Of a stretch of 21,223 nt of DNA, positions 1 through 8,993 are shown piece after piece. The translations under genes and the position numbers were made by a program. The stretch lies in contig NZ_CAAGHK010000067.1 of NCBI RefSeq assembly GCF_900769625.1, positions 1 to 21,223 on the forward strand, read 5' to 3'. The first letter of the stretch is position 1, and every line of letters starts with the position of its first letter. The notes beneath the pieces were generated by a model. It searched no databases and was not told where the DNA came from. It saw only the letters and a list, made by a program, of their open reading frames with translations. The DNA comes from an uncultured Clostridium sp. (GTDB lineage: Bacteria > Bacillota > Clostridia > Clostridiales > Clostridiaceae).

Positions 1-520
1 AACTACGATTAGTTTGTGCAAATTGACGGTATTTGGTTCATTGTATTTTATGGAAATTTAATTACTTGTAAAGTGGTGTATTTGAAATATACTCAGTATT
101 TTAAATATCTATAGGGGTCATCTATATTTCTAAATTAAACACGCTGAGTGAATTTATTTTCCAATGTCTCAATTTACTTAATGTGCATTTCATAAAACTT
201 TATACCATTTTTACATTTTATTTGAAATATATTCTCAATTGGAATATTATATCATTTTATTGCATTTGTCAAGAATTTATTTCAATATTTCATATTTTCC
301 ACCATAATGTCTATAAAAATTTCTATTTCTTTAATTAAATTTATTTATATATCTATAACTAAAACTTACAAATTCCAGAAATCAATAAATTAATTTAGCT
401 ATTTTATTTTTATTACTAAATAATAAATTTAAAAGTACAACTGAATAAATATATTATCAAATTACTATATGCTATAATGAATTTAAACAAAGATAAATAT
501 AATTCTGAGGGAGGATTAAA
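1..520. other. AT-rich intergenic stretch
   Basis: Very AT-rich sequence with no convincing gene on either strand; all reading frames are broken at short intervals. A 13-base word, TATTTGAAATATA, occurs at 79-91 and again at 219-231, which is weak evidence given the base composition. The right end holds the promoter-like TATAAT (473-478) and ribosome-binding site of the short ORF that follows. I see nothing else that can be supported here. Confidence 0.6.
473..514 (+). promoter_or_regulatory. -10 box and strong RBS ahead of short ORF
   Basis: A perfect TATAAT sits at 473-478 and a GAGGGAGG ribosome-binding site at 507-514, six bases before an ATG at 521. No good -35 box is visible at 16-18 bases upstream, so the promoter call is tentative. 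The ribosome-binding site is as good as any in the window. Confidence 0.4.
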
Positions 521-676
521 ATGACTTCAAGCAAAGAATTTGCTTGTCCTATACTCAGCAGTTACATAGTCAGTATTTCCATGTCCCCTTACTTTCAGAC
601 TAATAAGCGATTTACTAAGATAGTCATCTTTAATCACTTAATAAATCATAACTCCTTCAATATATCCAACATATAG
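521..676 (+). CDS. Short ORF, 51 residues, unknown
   Basis: I do not recognise this protein. An ATG lies six bases after GAGGGAGG and opens a 51-codon frame ending in TAG. The product has no clear membrane segment or signal; it starts MTSSKEFACPIL, has one Cys at residue 9, and ends in an Asn/Ile/His-rich stretch. The good initiation signals contrast with a body that does not look strongly coding, so it may be a small protein, a leader peptide, or the 5' end of a decayed gene. The opposite strand is also open for about 35 codons over the same bases. Nothing downstream on the plus strand continues it before sbcC, which is convergent. Confidence 0.3.
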   Translation: MTSSKEFACPILSSYIVSISMSPYFQTNKRFTKIVIFNHLINHNSFNISNI

Positions 677-849
677 TTGTAATTTTTAATAGATAATTAA
701 TATTGAATTCTACTTAATAAGTTCAGCTTGACCAATATAACAATTATAAACTTTCACTTTCTCTAATAAATTTCTTATTATGATTCTAGATTTTATGGAA
801 CGTAAAATCATCCTTCACCTTTCAATTATCAACTCTCAACTGATTAAAA

Positions 850-3800
850 CTATCTTACTATAAACTGTGCAGTACTTCCATTTTTAGATGCAGTAACTTC
901 CAGTCGTGCATTAAGCCTTTCTTTAAGCTCATCCACGTGAGAAATTATACCCACTATTCTTCCAAGACTTCTTAGATCCATAAGCGTATCGATAGCACTG
1001 TCAAGTGACTCGTTATCTAGTGTACCAAAACCTTCATCTATGAACATAGTTTCAATTAACACACCTCCGGCATAGCTCTGTATGACATCGGCAAGTCCAA
1101 GAGCAAGAGCTAGAGATGCCTTGAATCCCTCACCCCCTGATAATGTCTTGACATGTCTTTCCTTACCTGTATATGCATCAAAGACATCAAGTTCAAGTCC
1201 AGCCTGCCTTCTCTTATCTGAAATATCATTTTTTCTCTTAAGACTGAATCTGCCATTGCTCATTTTTTCCAGCCTGATATTGGCTGCCTTCACTATATCC
1301 TCAAAATAAGCCGCAAGGACATATCTTTCAAACGTAATCTTCTGACTATTGTCTCCTTTTGCCAGCCTTGCAAGTTCACCAACAGCTTTATATTTTCCTT
1401 CATCATTCTTAATCTTATCATCTGCCTTTACTGCATCAGATAGTGTATCCCTGTTATTTTTCAAACGTGTAAATATTACTTTCTCTTCATTTTCACAATC
1501 GTTAAGTTTCGTTCTTATATCAGCAAGTTTTTTATTTAAGCCTTCAATATCGACAGTTTCTTTTGTTGTTATATCTTTTTCAAGACTTTCCTTTTCACTT
1601 GTTCTTCCTGACAGTTCAGAAGAATAGCTATTAATTCTTTTCTCTATGCTTTCAATAATCTCTTCACTAAGAATTGAATTCCTATAATCATCATCACTCT
1701 CAAACCCGCTTTTTTTCAATTCATTCGCAAAACTTTCCTTTTTGTTCTTCAAATCATCATTATTATCATTCAACTCGTTATTTTTACTTTCAATTTCTTT
1801 GTTCAATCCAGCAATTATATTTTCTACAACCTTAAGTTTTCCATCTGCCTCTTTATATTGCTTTTCAATATATCTAATTTTATTTTCAATAGCACTTATT
1901 TCATTTTCCAGCTGCTTATCATCCTTATTATCTTCTGATAATGAATTCTGCATTTCCTTTAAAAGACCAATTTCCTGATTTAATAAATCATTTTTCTTAT
2001 TGAAATCTTCCCTGCCCTCCTGTATATCCGACTTTTCTTTTTCATCCTTCTTCTTTAATAATACAAGTTCATTTTCAAGCCTTGCTTTTTCAGTAATATC
2101 CTTATCGATAAGCTCTATTTTCTTTGCTATCTTATCCTTTTCAGCTTTGATGTACATTCCAATAGATGTAATATATTTTTTAAGATCTTCTATGTCTTCC
2201 CTGATATTTTCCTCAACCAGACCGTTTTCCTGAAGTCTGTCATATGCTGCACATATGATGTTCTCATAAAAATTCTTCCTATGGTTTTCCTTGACAGCAA
2301 GTTCATTAAGAAACTTATTGTAGATAACAGTCTCTTCCTCATATTTCTTTTTCAAATCATCAAGTTCTTCTTCTGACGGTGCTTCCAATGGTTTAACAGC
2401 CAGATGAGGATGATTCGTTGAACCACATACAGGACATTGAGATTCTTCTGCCAATCCATCTGCAAGTATGCCTGCCATGCCCTTTCTGAAAAGTTCCTCA
2501 GCTTTTTCGTATTTATTCTTTAATTCCTTGTACTCTGCTTCTATACCACTAAATTCTGCATCACACTTCTTCTTTTCCTGTACAATGCCTATATATTCAG
2601 TGATTTTTTTATAAAAATCAGCTACTGCATTTCTCTGTTCTTCCTTTTCCTTAAACTCATTCTGACTCTGAATCTTTTCAACTTCACTGTTCACATATGA
2701 TTTTGATTTTATTTCATTATCTTCAATCATCCTCAATGTTTTCTTGTTCACATCTTCAAGGTCTTTCAGCTTTTTTTCCAAAATCTCTGCTTCAGCTTTT
2801 ATTCCTTGTGCTGTTTTTTTTGCATTATTGTATTTTTCAAGCTTCTCTCTCTCATCAGAAAGTTTTTTTCTTTCTTCAATAAGAACTGCACTATTTTCAT
2901 AGCTCTTCTGTGCTTTTATGAATTCATCCTGTGCCATATCTTTGTTCTTATTTTCAACTGTAAGCTGTTTTCTGCTTTTTTCAATATCATTCTTATTTCT
3001 ACTTATTCTCTTCTCTGTTTCAGATACTGCCTTTTCAAACAGAACGATCCTTCCTGCCTTTTTTGCATTTTCCACTTTTATCTTCATTGCTGAAATTTCT
3101 TCTTTTTCACTGTTCAGCTCTTCCAGTCTTTTGAGAACTTCCTTATATCTTTCAAGCCTCTTGTTGTTTTCAGTATTGATATGTATGTCCTTTTCAGCTT
3201 TTGAACGTTCTTTATCCAGTTCTGACTTTTCTATACATACCTTTTTATATCTGATTTCATCTTCAGAAATAAGTTCTTCCGTAAGCCTTTTAATTTCAAG
3301 AAAGTCCTTGTCTTCAGCACATATAAGATTTGAAAGTTCTTCATTCATATCACCACAGTCTATCCTTGAAATAAATGTATCCCTCTTATTTTTATCACTG
3401 AATATCTTATTTCTGAGAGTGCTTTCCCTGCTTACGAGCTCATCCTTAACCTGTGAAAATTTTTCAGTTCCAAATACATTTCTGAATATTGTTTCCTTAT
3501 CCTTGCTCTCAGCCTCCAGCAGCTTTTTAAACTCTCCCTGTGGCAGCATAACAATCTGCCTGAACTGCTTTTCATCAAGTCCTACGATTTCCTTTATCTT
3601 TTTCTGAACTTCCGCCTTGTTTGTTATTGCCTTGTCATCACCCTTCAAACTGAGTTCGACTTCGCTTTTCTGCGTTACATACTTTGTCTTTCCATTAGCA
3701 TATTTCTTCAGATAAATATGTTCAGGCTTTCTTGATATCCTGTATTCCTTATCCCTTACCCTGAATTCAAGTTCTACAGAAGTTATTTCATCTTCTTTAG

Positions 3801-4011
3801 CAAAGTCACTTCTGAAAGATTTTGTTTCTCTTCCGCTACCGCTTGGTTCATCATAAAGTGCATATGCTATTCCATCAAATATAGTTGTTTTTCCTGCACC
3901 AGTAGGCCCGCATACAAGATAGATATTGTTATCTAAAAGGTCATTAAAATCAAGTACAGTCCTGCCTGCATATGGTCCGAAAGCATTTAATGTAAGCTTT
4001 AATGGCTTCAT
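850..4011 (-). CDS. sbcC: SbcC exonuclease subunit (Rad50-like ATPase)
   Basis: ATPase/structural subunit of the SbcCD (Mre11-Rad50-type) nuclease, which opens hairpins and processes blocked double-strand DNA ends in the cytoplasm. The 1053-residue length is normal for the family. The Walker A motif GPTGAGKT is at about residues 35-42. Long charged coiled coils flank a zinc-hook CPVC at 526-529. The ABC signature LSGGEG is at about 957-962 and Walker B FIDEGFGTLD at about 990-999. The ATG overlaps the sbcD stop by one base (TAATG), with AAAGGAGG just upstream inside sbcD, so the two are translationally coupled. It looks complete and intact. A weak hairpin follows the stop near 790-813, without a clear T-run. 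Confidence 0.96.
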   Translation of the reverse strand: MKPLKLTLNAFGPYAGRTVLDFNDLLDNNIYLVCGPTGAGKTTIFDGIAYALYDEPSGSGRETKSFRSDFAKEDEITSVELEFRVRDKEYRISRKPEHIYLKKYANGKTKYVTQKSEVELSLKGDDKAITNKAEVQKKIKEIVGLDEKQFRQIVMLPQGEFKKLLEAESKDKETIFRNVFGTEKFSQVKDELVSRESTLRNKIFSDKNKRDTFISRIDCGDMNEELSNLICAEDKDFLEIKRLTEELISEDEIRYKKVCIEKSELDKERSKAEKDIHINTENNKRLERYKEVLKRLEELNSEKEEISAMKIKVENAKKAGRIVLFEKAVSETEKRISRNKNDIEKSRKQLTVENKNKDMAQDEFIKAQKSYENSAVLIEERKKLSDEREKLEKYNNAKKTAQGIKAEAEILEKKLKDLEDVNKKTLRMIEDNEIKSKSYVNSEVEKIQSQNEFKEKEEQRNAVADFYKKITEYIGIVQEKKKCDAEFSGIEAEYKELKNKYEKAEELFRKGMAGILADGLAEESQCPVCGSTNHPHLAVKPLEAPSEEELDDLKKKYEEETVIYNKFLNELAVKENHRKNFYENIICAAYDRLQENGLVEENIREDIEDLKKYITSIGMYIKAEKDKIAKKIELIDKDITEKARLENELVLLKKKDEKEKSDIQEGREDFNKKNDLLNQEIGLLKEMQNSLSEDNKDDKQLENEISAIENKIRYIEKQYKEADGKLKVVENIIAGLNKEIESKNNELNDNNDDLKNKKESFANELKKSGFESDDDYRNSILSEEIIESIEKRINSYSSELSGRTSEKESLEKDITTKETVDIEGLNKKLADIRTKLNDCENEEKVIFTRLKNNRDTLSDAVKADDKIKNDEGKYKAVGELARLAKGDNSQKITFERYVLAAYFEDIVKAANIRLEKMSNGRFSLKRKNDISDKRRQAGLELDVFDAYTGKERHVKTLSGGEGFKASLALALGLADVIQSYAGGVLIETMFIDEGFGTLDNESLDSAIDTLMDLRSLGRIVGIISHVDELKERLNARLEVTASKNGSTAQFIVR

Positions 4012-5192
4012 TACGATTCCTCCTTTAGAACATCTTTAATTACTGCATCTATTATATTTTCTCTTTCTTCATCCATTTCCTTGTTCATAATGCTCAGATA
4101 AAATTCATCAAACAGCTCCTTGACTGACTTTTCACGAAAGTTTCCTTTAGCTGCCGTACTGCTTTCTTCCTCACTTTCATTGATGACAGCTCTTTTCATT
4201 CCCATTATGTTTGGAAAAACAGCTCTCAGCTTTGAAACAGCATCAAGGACTTCCCCCTCATCAGTCAGTTCCGCAAAAACATAGTCATTTAAATCTTCAC
4301 CCTTATGTGTATTTCTATCGATAAGCTCTTCTAGTGGTCCATGTATCTTTCTTATATCCCTCAGTGGCTTTATGGATTTCAGTTCAACTTCCACTTTTCC
4401 ATCTTCATCCATGCTTATTACTGGAATACTCTTGTTCTGCTTGTATTCATCTACTGAATATTTTAAGAGTGAACCACTATATCTTATTCTGTCACTTCCC
4501 ACCTTCTGTGGTCCATGAAGATGTCCTAATGCAACATAATTAAATGCATCAAAATTTCCTGCATCTATAAGGTCAGTCCCCCCGATTGAAAGTGGTCTTT
4601 CACTAGGAAGTGTTTCAAGTCCGCCTTGGTTTTCCTTATCTTCACAATGATATGTTACATAGCCATGAGTTACAATAACATTCCTCTCATTTCTGTTGAT
4701 GTTTTTTTCTATTTCACTAATAATGACTTTCATGCCATCATCATGTGTCTTAATATCATCATTTTCATAAACTTTTCTTAGAACTGCCGGTTCAACATAA
4801 GGTACGAGATAAAAATTAACGTTTCCATGTTCATCTTTCAATGTTACTTTGCATATATCTTTTTTATACATTCCTTCTATATAAAGACCTTTATTTCTAA
4901 GCATCCTGTTACCAAATGAAAGCCTTTCTCCGCTGTCATGATTACCGCTTATCGCAAGTACAGGTATTTTTAGTTCTAGGACAATTCTGCTCAGCACATC
5001 ATCCAGAAGTTCAATTCCTTCAGCAGATGGCACTGACCTGTCATATATATCCCCTGCAATAAGCAGTACATCTGGTTTTTCCTCTTCCAGCATTTCAATA
5101 AATTTCTCTAAAAAGTATCTCTGATCTTCAAGCATGGAATACTCATTGACGATTTTTCCAATATGCCAGTCTCCAGTATGAATAATCTTCAC
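4011..5192 (-). CDS. sbcD: SbcD exonuclease subunit (Mre11-like nuclease)
   Basis: Mn2+-dependent phosphoesterase/nuclease subunit that works with SbcC on double-strand ends and hairpins. The calcineurin-type phosphoesterase motifs are all present in the 393 residues: GDWHIG at 7-12, GDIYDR at 47-52, GNHD at 83-86, the HG at 176-177 and GHLHG at 223-227. The C-terminal part is the capping and SbcC-binding region. The start is GTG, chosen because GGAG lies about ten bases upstream and the protein begins at the expected MKIIHTGDWH. It is the first gene of a two-gene operon with sbcC. A possible -10 (TATAAT on the minus strand, 5301-5306) is about 110 bases upstream but has no clear -35. Confidence 0.95.
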   Translation of the reverse strand: MKIIHTGDWHIGKIVNEYSMLEDQRYFLEKFIEMLEEEKPDVLLIAGDIYDRSVPSAEGIELLDDVLSRIVLELKIPVLAISGNHDSGERLSFGNRMLRNKGLYIEGMYKKDICKVTLKDEHGNVNFYLVPYVEPAVLRKVYENDDIKTHDDGMKVIISEIEKNINRNERNVIVTHGYVTYHCEDKENQGGLETLPSERPLSIGGTDLIDAGNFDAFNYVALGHLHGPQKVGSDRIRYSGSLLKYSVDEYKQNKSIPVISMDEDGKVEVELKSIKPLRDIRKIHGPLEELIDRNTHKGEDLNDYVFAELTDEGEVLDAVSKLRAVFPNIMGMKRAVINESEEESSTAAKGNFREKSVKELFDEFYLSIMNKEMDEERENIIDAVIKDVLKEES

Positions 5193-5521
5193 CTAATCAC
5201 TCCAATCATCTGTATATATTAATAAAATAAACTCCATATATTTTATATATTTCAGCCTTATTTCTTTATATTTCTCATAATACTATGAAATTCTATTTTT
5301 ATTATATCCTAATTCGAAAAAACATAATAGTATTCACATTTTCTCTGCATATGATCATCTTAAAATAAACATATAAATTACCATCACAATATTTTTTATT
5401 ATGATAACATTAAGTAATACTTTTATGATTCAGCTATAACAAATGATTAGAAATACAAAAATCTTTCAATTAAGTAATTTATCCTGCTGATACTAAATTA
5501 TTATGGTTAGTACCTATGAAT
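5193..5521. other. Intergenic between sbcD and the feo cluster
   Basis: About 330 AT-rich bases with no supportable gene. The left part is the sbcDC leader, with a minus-strand TATAAT at 5301-5306. The right part lies downstream of the feo cluster and contains a short imperfect hairpin (5489-5514, arms GATACTAA and TTAGTACC, loop about ten bases) just past the last stop codon. It has no T-run, so I do not call it a terminator. Confidence 0.5.
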
Positions 5522-5695
5522 TTATTTTTTATCCTCTTTTTTTATCTGCAGAGTTGTATTATGACAATGTCCTCCACAATTTTTACATCCAATTCCACAT
5601 TGCAAAGACTTTCCATTCTTTTTATCATGTATCATGCTTCTTACTATTAAGGATATTATAGCAATTAAAACAACTGCAGTAATGAATGTTCCCAT
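5522..5695 (-). CDS. FeoB-associated Cys-rich membrane protein
   Basis: Small (57 residues) single-span membrane protein of the type found directly after feoB in many Firmicutes. It has an N-terminal hydrophobic helix (about residues 3-19), a short basic linker, then a Cys/His cluster CGIGCKNCGGHCH near residues 33-45 and a Lys-rich tail. The role is not established; a part in handling Fe2+ on the cytoplasmic face, or in assembling the Feo complex, is inferred from the four cysteines and the position. I chose the ATG at 5695 over an upstream in-frame TTG at 5704, because GAGG sits nine bases before the ATG. It begins 28 bases after the feoB stop, so it is very probably co-transcribed. Confidence 0.85.
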   Translation of the reverse strand: MGTFITAVVLIAIISLIVRSMIHDKKNGKSLQCGIGCKNCGGHCHNTTLQIKKEDKK

Positions 5696-5723
5696 ACTTA
5701 CCAACCTCTTTCCCTGCTTAATA

Positions 5724-8201
5724 TTAAGCTAATTCTGCTGTTAATTCTGCTTTTTTGCTTGGACGGAATAGGAAGTAGATAAATGCAATAACCAATATTA
5801 TAGCAGCCACTGTTCCAATTCCAAAAGCACCTTCTGTAACAAGATTACCTATCTGATTAACAACAAGAGATGCTGCATATGCAAAACCACATTGATATCC
5901 AACAGCTATAAAGAACCATCTTGTATTATTCATTTCACGCTTAATTGCGCCCATAGCCGCAAAACAAGGAGCACATAATAAGTTGAATACAAGGAATGCA
6001 TATCCGCTGATTGCAGTAAATGATGCTCCCATTGTCTGGTAAACTGTAGTATCAGGATTATTATAAAGAATTCCCAAAGTACCTACAATATTTTCCTTAG
6101 CAACCAATCCTGTAACAGACGCTACAGTAGCCTGCCAGTTACCAAAACCTTGTGGAATAAATATCCATGCAATTGCTCTACCAATAGAAGCTAAAATACT
6201 TGAATCAAGCTGTTCATCACTTAATAATTCGAATCCGCCATCTACAAATCCAAAATGTTCAAAAGTCCAAATAACTATAGTTGATAATAATATAATAGTT
6301 CCGGCCTTTTTGATAAAGCTCCATCCACGTTCCCACATACTACGAAGTACAGTTCCTACTGTTGGCATATGGTAAGCTGGAAGTTCCATAACAAAAGGTG
6401 AAGTATCTCCTATAAATAATTTTGTTTTCTTTAATATAATCCCTGAACATATGATTGCTGCCATACCTAAGAAATATGCTGATGGAGCAACCCATGAAGC
6501 TCCTCCAAATATAGCACCTGCAACCATTGCAATAAATGGAACCTTTGCACCACAAGGAATAAATGTAGTTGTCATTATAGTCATTTTACGATCACAATCA
6601 TTTTCAATTGTACGAGATGCCATAATTCCTGGAACACCACATCCTGTGCCAATTAATATTGGAATGAATGATTTACCTGATAATCCAAATCTACGGAATA
6701 TACGATCCATGATGAAAGCTACACGTGACATATAACCACAAGATTCTAAGAATGCAAGGAATATAAATAGAACTAACATCTGAGGTACAAATCCAAGTAC
6801 CGCACCAACACCAGCTACAATACCATTTACTATCAAACCTTTTAACCAGTCAGTACATCCAACTGCATCTAATCCATTTTCAATCAACACTGGAATGCCA
6901 GGAACCCATATTCCATAATCTGTTGGATCTGGTTCTGCATAATCATATTTATCTAAAACATCAACTGCTTCTTGTAAATCAGCTCCTGTTGAAGTTATCA
7001 TTTCAAGTGCTAATGTTTCTTCATCCTCAACTGTATATTCTGCTTCATCTGAATCTTTAAATTGAGATGCAAATTCTGATAATGCAACCTTTGCAGCTGC
7101 TGGATCAAAATCTTCTGATTCACTGTCTAACGCTTCTTCAACTTCTTCTGTATCAACTCCAATTTCAGAAGCATATGAAATAAATCCATTTACTATTTGT
7201 GAAGCATCATTATATTCTTCATCAACTTCTTCATAAGCACTGCCTCCAGTTATATGGAATCCATCACCAAACAAGTTGTCATTAACCCAATCAGTAGCCC
7301 ATCCACCAACTGTAGTAACAGATACATAATATACTAGGAACATAACAATCGCAAAAATTGGAAGTGCTAAAAATCTATTAGTTACAACACGGTCAATTTT
7401 ATCTGATGTGCTTAATCCTTTATTTTTCTTATGATAACAATCTGAAATAATAGATGATATATATTCATATCTCTCATTTGAGATTATACTTTCTGTATCA
7501 TCATCAAATGCATCTTCTAATTCTTTTATTTCAGCTGATGCATCTGGTACATTTTCAATAAGTTCACTTATTTTGCTGTCTCTTTCAAGAAGCTTTATTG
7601 CAAAGAAACGCTTTTGTTCTTGTGGCGCAGCTAAACCAATCTTATCTTCTACTTTCTTAATTGCCGATTCCACTTCATCTGCAAATTTATGAACTAATAC
7701 GTTTTTTTCTTTATTTGAGGCAAGAGCCACTGCTTTATCTGCTGATTTTTCAATTCCAGTTCCTTTTAATGCAGAAATTTCAACAACTTCGCAACCTAAT
7801 TTATTTCCAAGTTTATCAATATATACCTTGTCTCCGGTCTTTTCAAGCACATCCATCATGTTTATTGCCATGATTACAGGAATTCCAAGTTCCATAATCT
7901 GTGTTGATAAAAATAAATTTCTTTCAAGATTAGTTCCATCAACAATGTTTATGATAGCATCTGGTCTTTCGTGTATTAAATAGTTTCTCGCTACAACTTC
8001 TTCTAAAGTGTATGGAGATAAAGAATAAATTCCTGGAAGATCGACAATAGTTACATCTTTATGTCTTTTTAATTTACCTTCCTTTTTTTCAACAGTTACA
8101 CCTGGCCAGTTACCTACATACTGGTTAGAACCTGTTAAAGCATTAAATAAAGTTGTCTTACCACAGTTTGGATTACCTGCCAACGCAATTTTAATTGCCA
8201 T
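5724..8201 (-). CDS. feoB: Ferrous iron transporter FeoB
   Basis: GTP-dependent Fe2+ importer of the cytoplasmic membrane. The N-terminal G domain shows G1 GNPNCGKT (9-16), G2 Thr36 in PGVT, G3 DLPG (54-57), G4 NMMD (114-117) and G5 SALKG (143-147), followed by the helical spacer domain to about 265. The membrane region starts at about 277 and has the two gate motifs GTGCGVPGI (518-526) and IPCGAKVPF (548-556). At 825 residues it is longer than usual. The extra length lies mostly in residues 321-430, between TM1 and the next helix, and has 35 Asp/Glu against 3 Lys. AAGGAGG precedes the ATG. A separate promoter is likely just upstream (8269-8298). Confidence 0.96.
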   Translation of the reverse strand: MAIKIALAGNPNCGKTTLFNALTGSNQYVGNWPGVTVEKKEGKLKRHKDVTIVDLPGIYSLSPYTLEEVVARNYLIHERPDAIINIVDGTNLERNLFLSTQIMELGIPVIMAINMMDVLEKTGDKVYIDKLGNKLGCEVVEISALKGTGIEKSADKAVALASNKEKNVLVHKFADEVESAIKKVEDKIGLAAPQEQKRFFAIKLLERDSKISELIENVPDASAEIKELEDAFDDDTESIISNERYEYISSIISDCYHKKNKGLSTSDKIDRVVTNRFLALPIFAIVMFLVYYVSVTTVGGWATDWVNDNLFGDGFHITGGSAYEEVDEEYNDASQIVNGFISYASEIGVDTEEVEEALDSESEDFDPAAAKVALSEFASQFKDSDEAEYTVEDEETLALEMITSTGADLQEAVDVLDKYDYAEPDPTDYGIWVPGIPVLIENGLDAVGCTDWLKGLIVNGIVAGVGAVLGFVPQMLVLFIFLAFLESCGYMSRVAFIMDRIFRRFGLSGKSFIPILIGTGCGVPGIMASRTIENDCDRKMTIMTTTFIPCGAKVPFIAMVAGAIFGGASWVAPSAYFLGMAAIICSGIILKKTKLFIGDTSPFVMELPAYHMPTVGTVLRSMWERGWSFIKKAGTIILLSTIVIWTFEHFGFVDGGFELLSDEQLDSSILASIGRAIAWIFIPQGFGNWQATVASVTGLVAKENIVGTLGILYNNPDTTVYQTMGASFTAISGYAFLVFNLLCAPCFAAMGAIKREMNNTRWFFIAVGYQCGFAYAASLVVNQIGNLVTEGAFGIGTVAAIILVIAFIYFLFRPSKKAELTAELA

Positions 8202-8268
8202 TTTTTATTTTCCTCCTTAACCACCTATTTACTTTGTAATAACTAAAATATAATTCCTTAAAATAAGT

Positions 8269-8298
8269 ATTATAAATACCAATGAATTTCATTATCAA
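8269..8298 (-). promoter_or_regulatory. Probable feoB promoter with partial Fur-like site
   Basis: On the minus strand, TTGATA (8293-8298, 5/6 to the -35 consensus) is followed by an 18-base spacer and a perfect TATAAT (8269-8274), about 68 bases before feoB. The 15 bases at 8283-8297 read TGATAATGAAATTCA on the minus strand. That matches the left half of the Fur 7-1-7 consensus completely, but only part of the right half (11 of 14 positions). It lies within the feoA-feoB gap and suggests that feoB can be transcribed separately from the two feoA genes. Confidence 0.5.
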
Positions 8299-8312
8299 TG
8301 ATTTGGTAATTT

Positions 8313-8534
8313 TTATTCTACTTCGATCATTTCAGCATCTTCTTTTCTAAGAGAAAGTTCATATCCTCTAACCTGTACTTCTATAGGATCTCCAAGAGGT
8401 GCTACTTTACGAACAAACACTTCGCATCCTTTCGTTATTCCCATATCCATGATACGTCTTTTTACTGGACCAACTCCTGTAATCTTCTTCACAGTAACTG
8501 TTTGTCCACATTTTACTTCTTTTAATGTACTCAT
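8313..8534 (-). CDS. feoA: FeoA family protein
   Basis: Small cytoplasmic SH3-like protein (73 residues) that partners FeoB in Fe2+ uptake. It has the family pattern: an N-terminal strand VKCGQTVTVKKI, the helix GPVKRRIMDMGITKG (about 22-36), then strands through APLGDPIEVQVRGYELSLR, ending in an acidic tail. The ATG is preceded by TAGGAGG, giving a confident start. It is one of two FeoA-type genes here; the other lies 183 bases upstream. The 111-base gap to feoB carries a promoter-like sequence. The exact role of FeoA (regulating or scaffolding FeoB) is not fixed by the sequence. Confidence 0.92.
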   Translation of the reverse strand: MSTLKEVKCGQTVTVKKITGVGPVKRRIMDMGITKGCEVFVRKVAPLGDPIEVQVRGYELSLRKEDAEMIEVE

Positions 8535-8717
8535 ATACTGCCTCCTAAATCACTATTTAGAACTTTATAATTGACTCACTTCATCAGACGACTTCTATGC
8601 ACTTGTAAATAAAATTAGAACTATATGATATATAATACGTGCATAAAAATTATCTGTATGAATATATAATTATAAAATTTTCATCTTTATATAAAGCTTA
8701 TGCGTATAATTATTGAA

Positions 8718-8927
8718 TTAAACCATAATACGACTTGCCATACTTTTATCCAAGGCTACTCTTGAGCCTTTAATATTTATTATCACATTACCTCCAAGTT
8801 CAGAAACCACCGTAACAGTTGTACCTACAACAAATCCAAGACTATTTAAGAATCTTTTTGTTTCATCATTTCCACCAATTCTTTTTATACATACTTCATG
8901 TCCTGATCCAGCTAACATTAATGGCAT
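8718..8927 (-). CDS. Second FeoA-like domain protein
   Basis: A second SH3-like FeoA-domain protein, 69 residues long. It has the features of the family: hydrophobic strands CIKRIGG, a helix ending NSLGFVVGTTVTVV, then GGNVIINIKGSRVALDKSMASRIMV. It is diverged from the neighbouring FeoA and shares only the fold-defining glycines and hydrophobic pattern. I chose the ATG at 8927, because GGAGGG lies six bases before it; the in-frame ATG at 8945 overlaps that ribosome-binding site and has none of its own. It is the first gene of the feo cluster. Two unlike FeoA proteins beside one FeoB is a common Firmicutes arrangement, and one may be regulatory. Confidence 0.88.
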   Translation of the reverse strand: MPLMLAGSGHEVCIKRIGGNDETKRFLNSLGFVVGTTVTVVSELGGNVIINIKGSRVALDKSMASRIMV

Positions 8928-8976
8928 AATAATCCCTCCAAACATTTATATTGTGATAGTAATTTTAATATTCATT

Positions 8977-8993
8977 TGATATTAATTATTATA
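8977..8993 (-). promoter_or_regulatory. Degenerate Fur-like site over -10 of feo cluster
   Basis: The 15 bases at 8977-8991 (TGATATTAATTATTA on the plus strand) match 12 of 14 defined positions of the 7-1-7 Fur consensus. They overlap a minus-strand TATAAT at 8988-8993, about 60 bases before the first feo gene. No strong -35 is seen for that -10. An alternative promoter, TTGCAA with a 17-base spacer to TATTCT preceded by TGG, lies slightly upstream. An 8-bp inverted repeat (TATTCTAC / GTAGAATA, 8992-9009) overlaps both. Iron control is expected for feo genes but is inference here. Confidence 0.4.

Noticed and set aside
79..231. Two copies of TATTTGAAATATA as a possible repeat element
   Set aside because: Thirteen A/T-rich bases can recur by chance in such AT-rich sequence; no flanking similarity is seen.
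787..813. Hairpin GATTTTA / TAAAATC after sbcC as a terminator
   Set aside because: Only seven A/T-rich pairs and no T-run on the minus strand.
2918..3607. Plus-strand open frame of 229 codons opposite sbcC, and several shorter ones across 1082-3093
   Set aside because: They are antisense to a clearly conserved sbcC, are rich in Ser/Phe/Leu as expected from the complement of Lys/Glu coiled-coil codons, and lack ribosome-binding sites.
8596..8645. TATGCAC / GTGCATA inverted repeat between the two feoA genes
   Set aside because: Arms of seven bases are 36 bases apart; no supporting promoter or structural signal.
8685..8696. CTTTATATAAAG palindrome between feoA genes
   Set aside because: Short and A/T-only in its centre; expected by chance in this composition.
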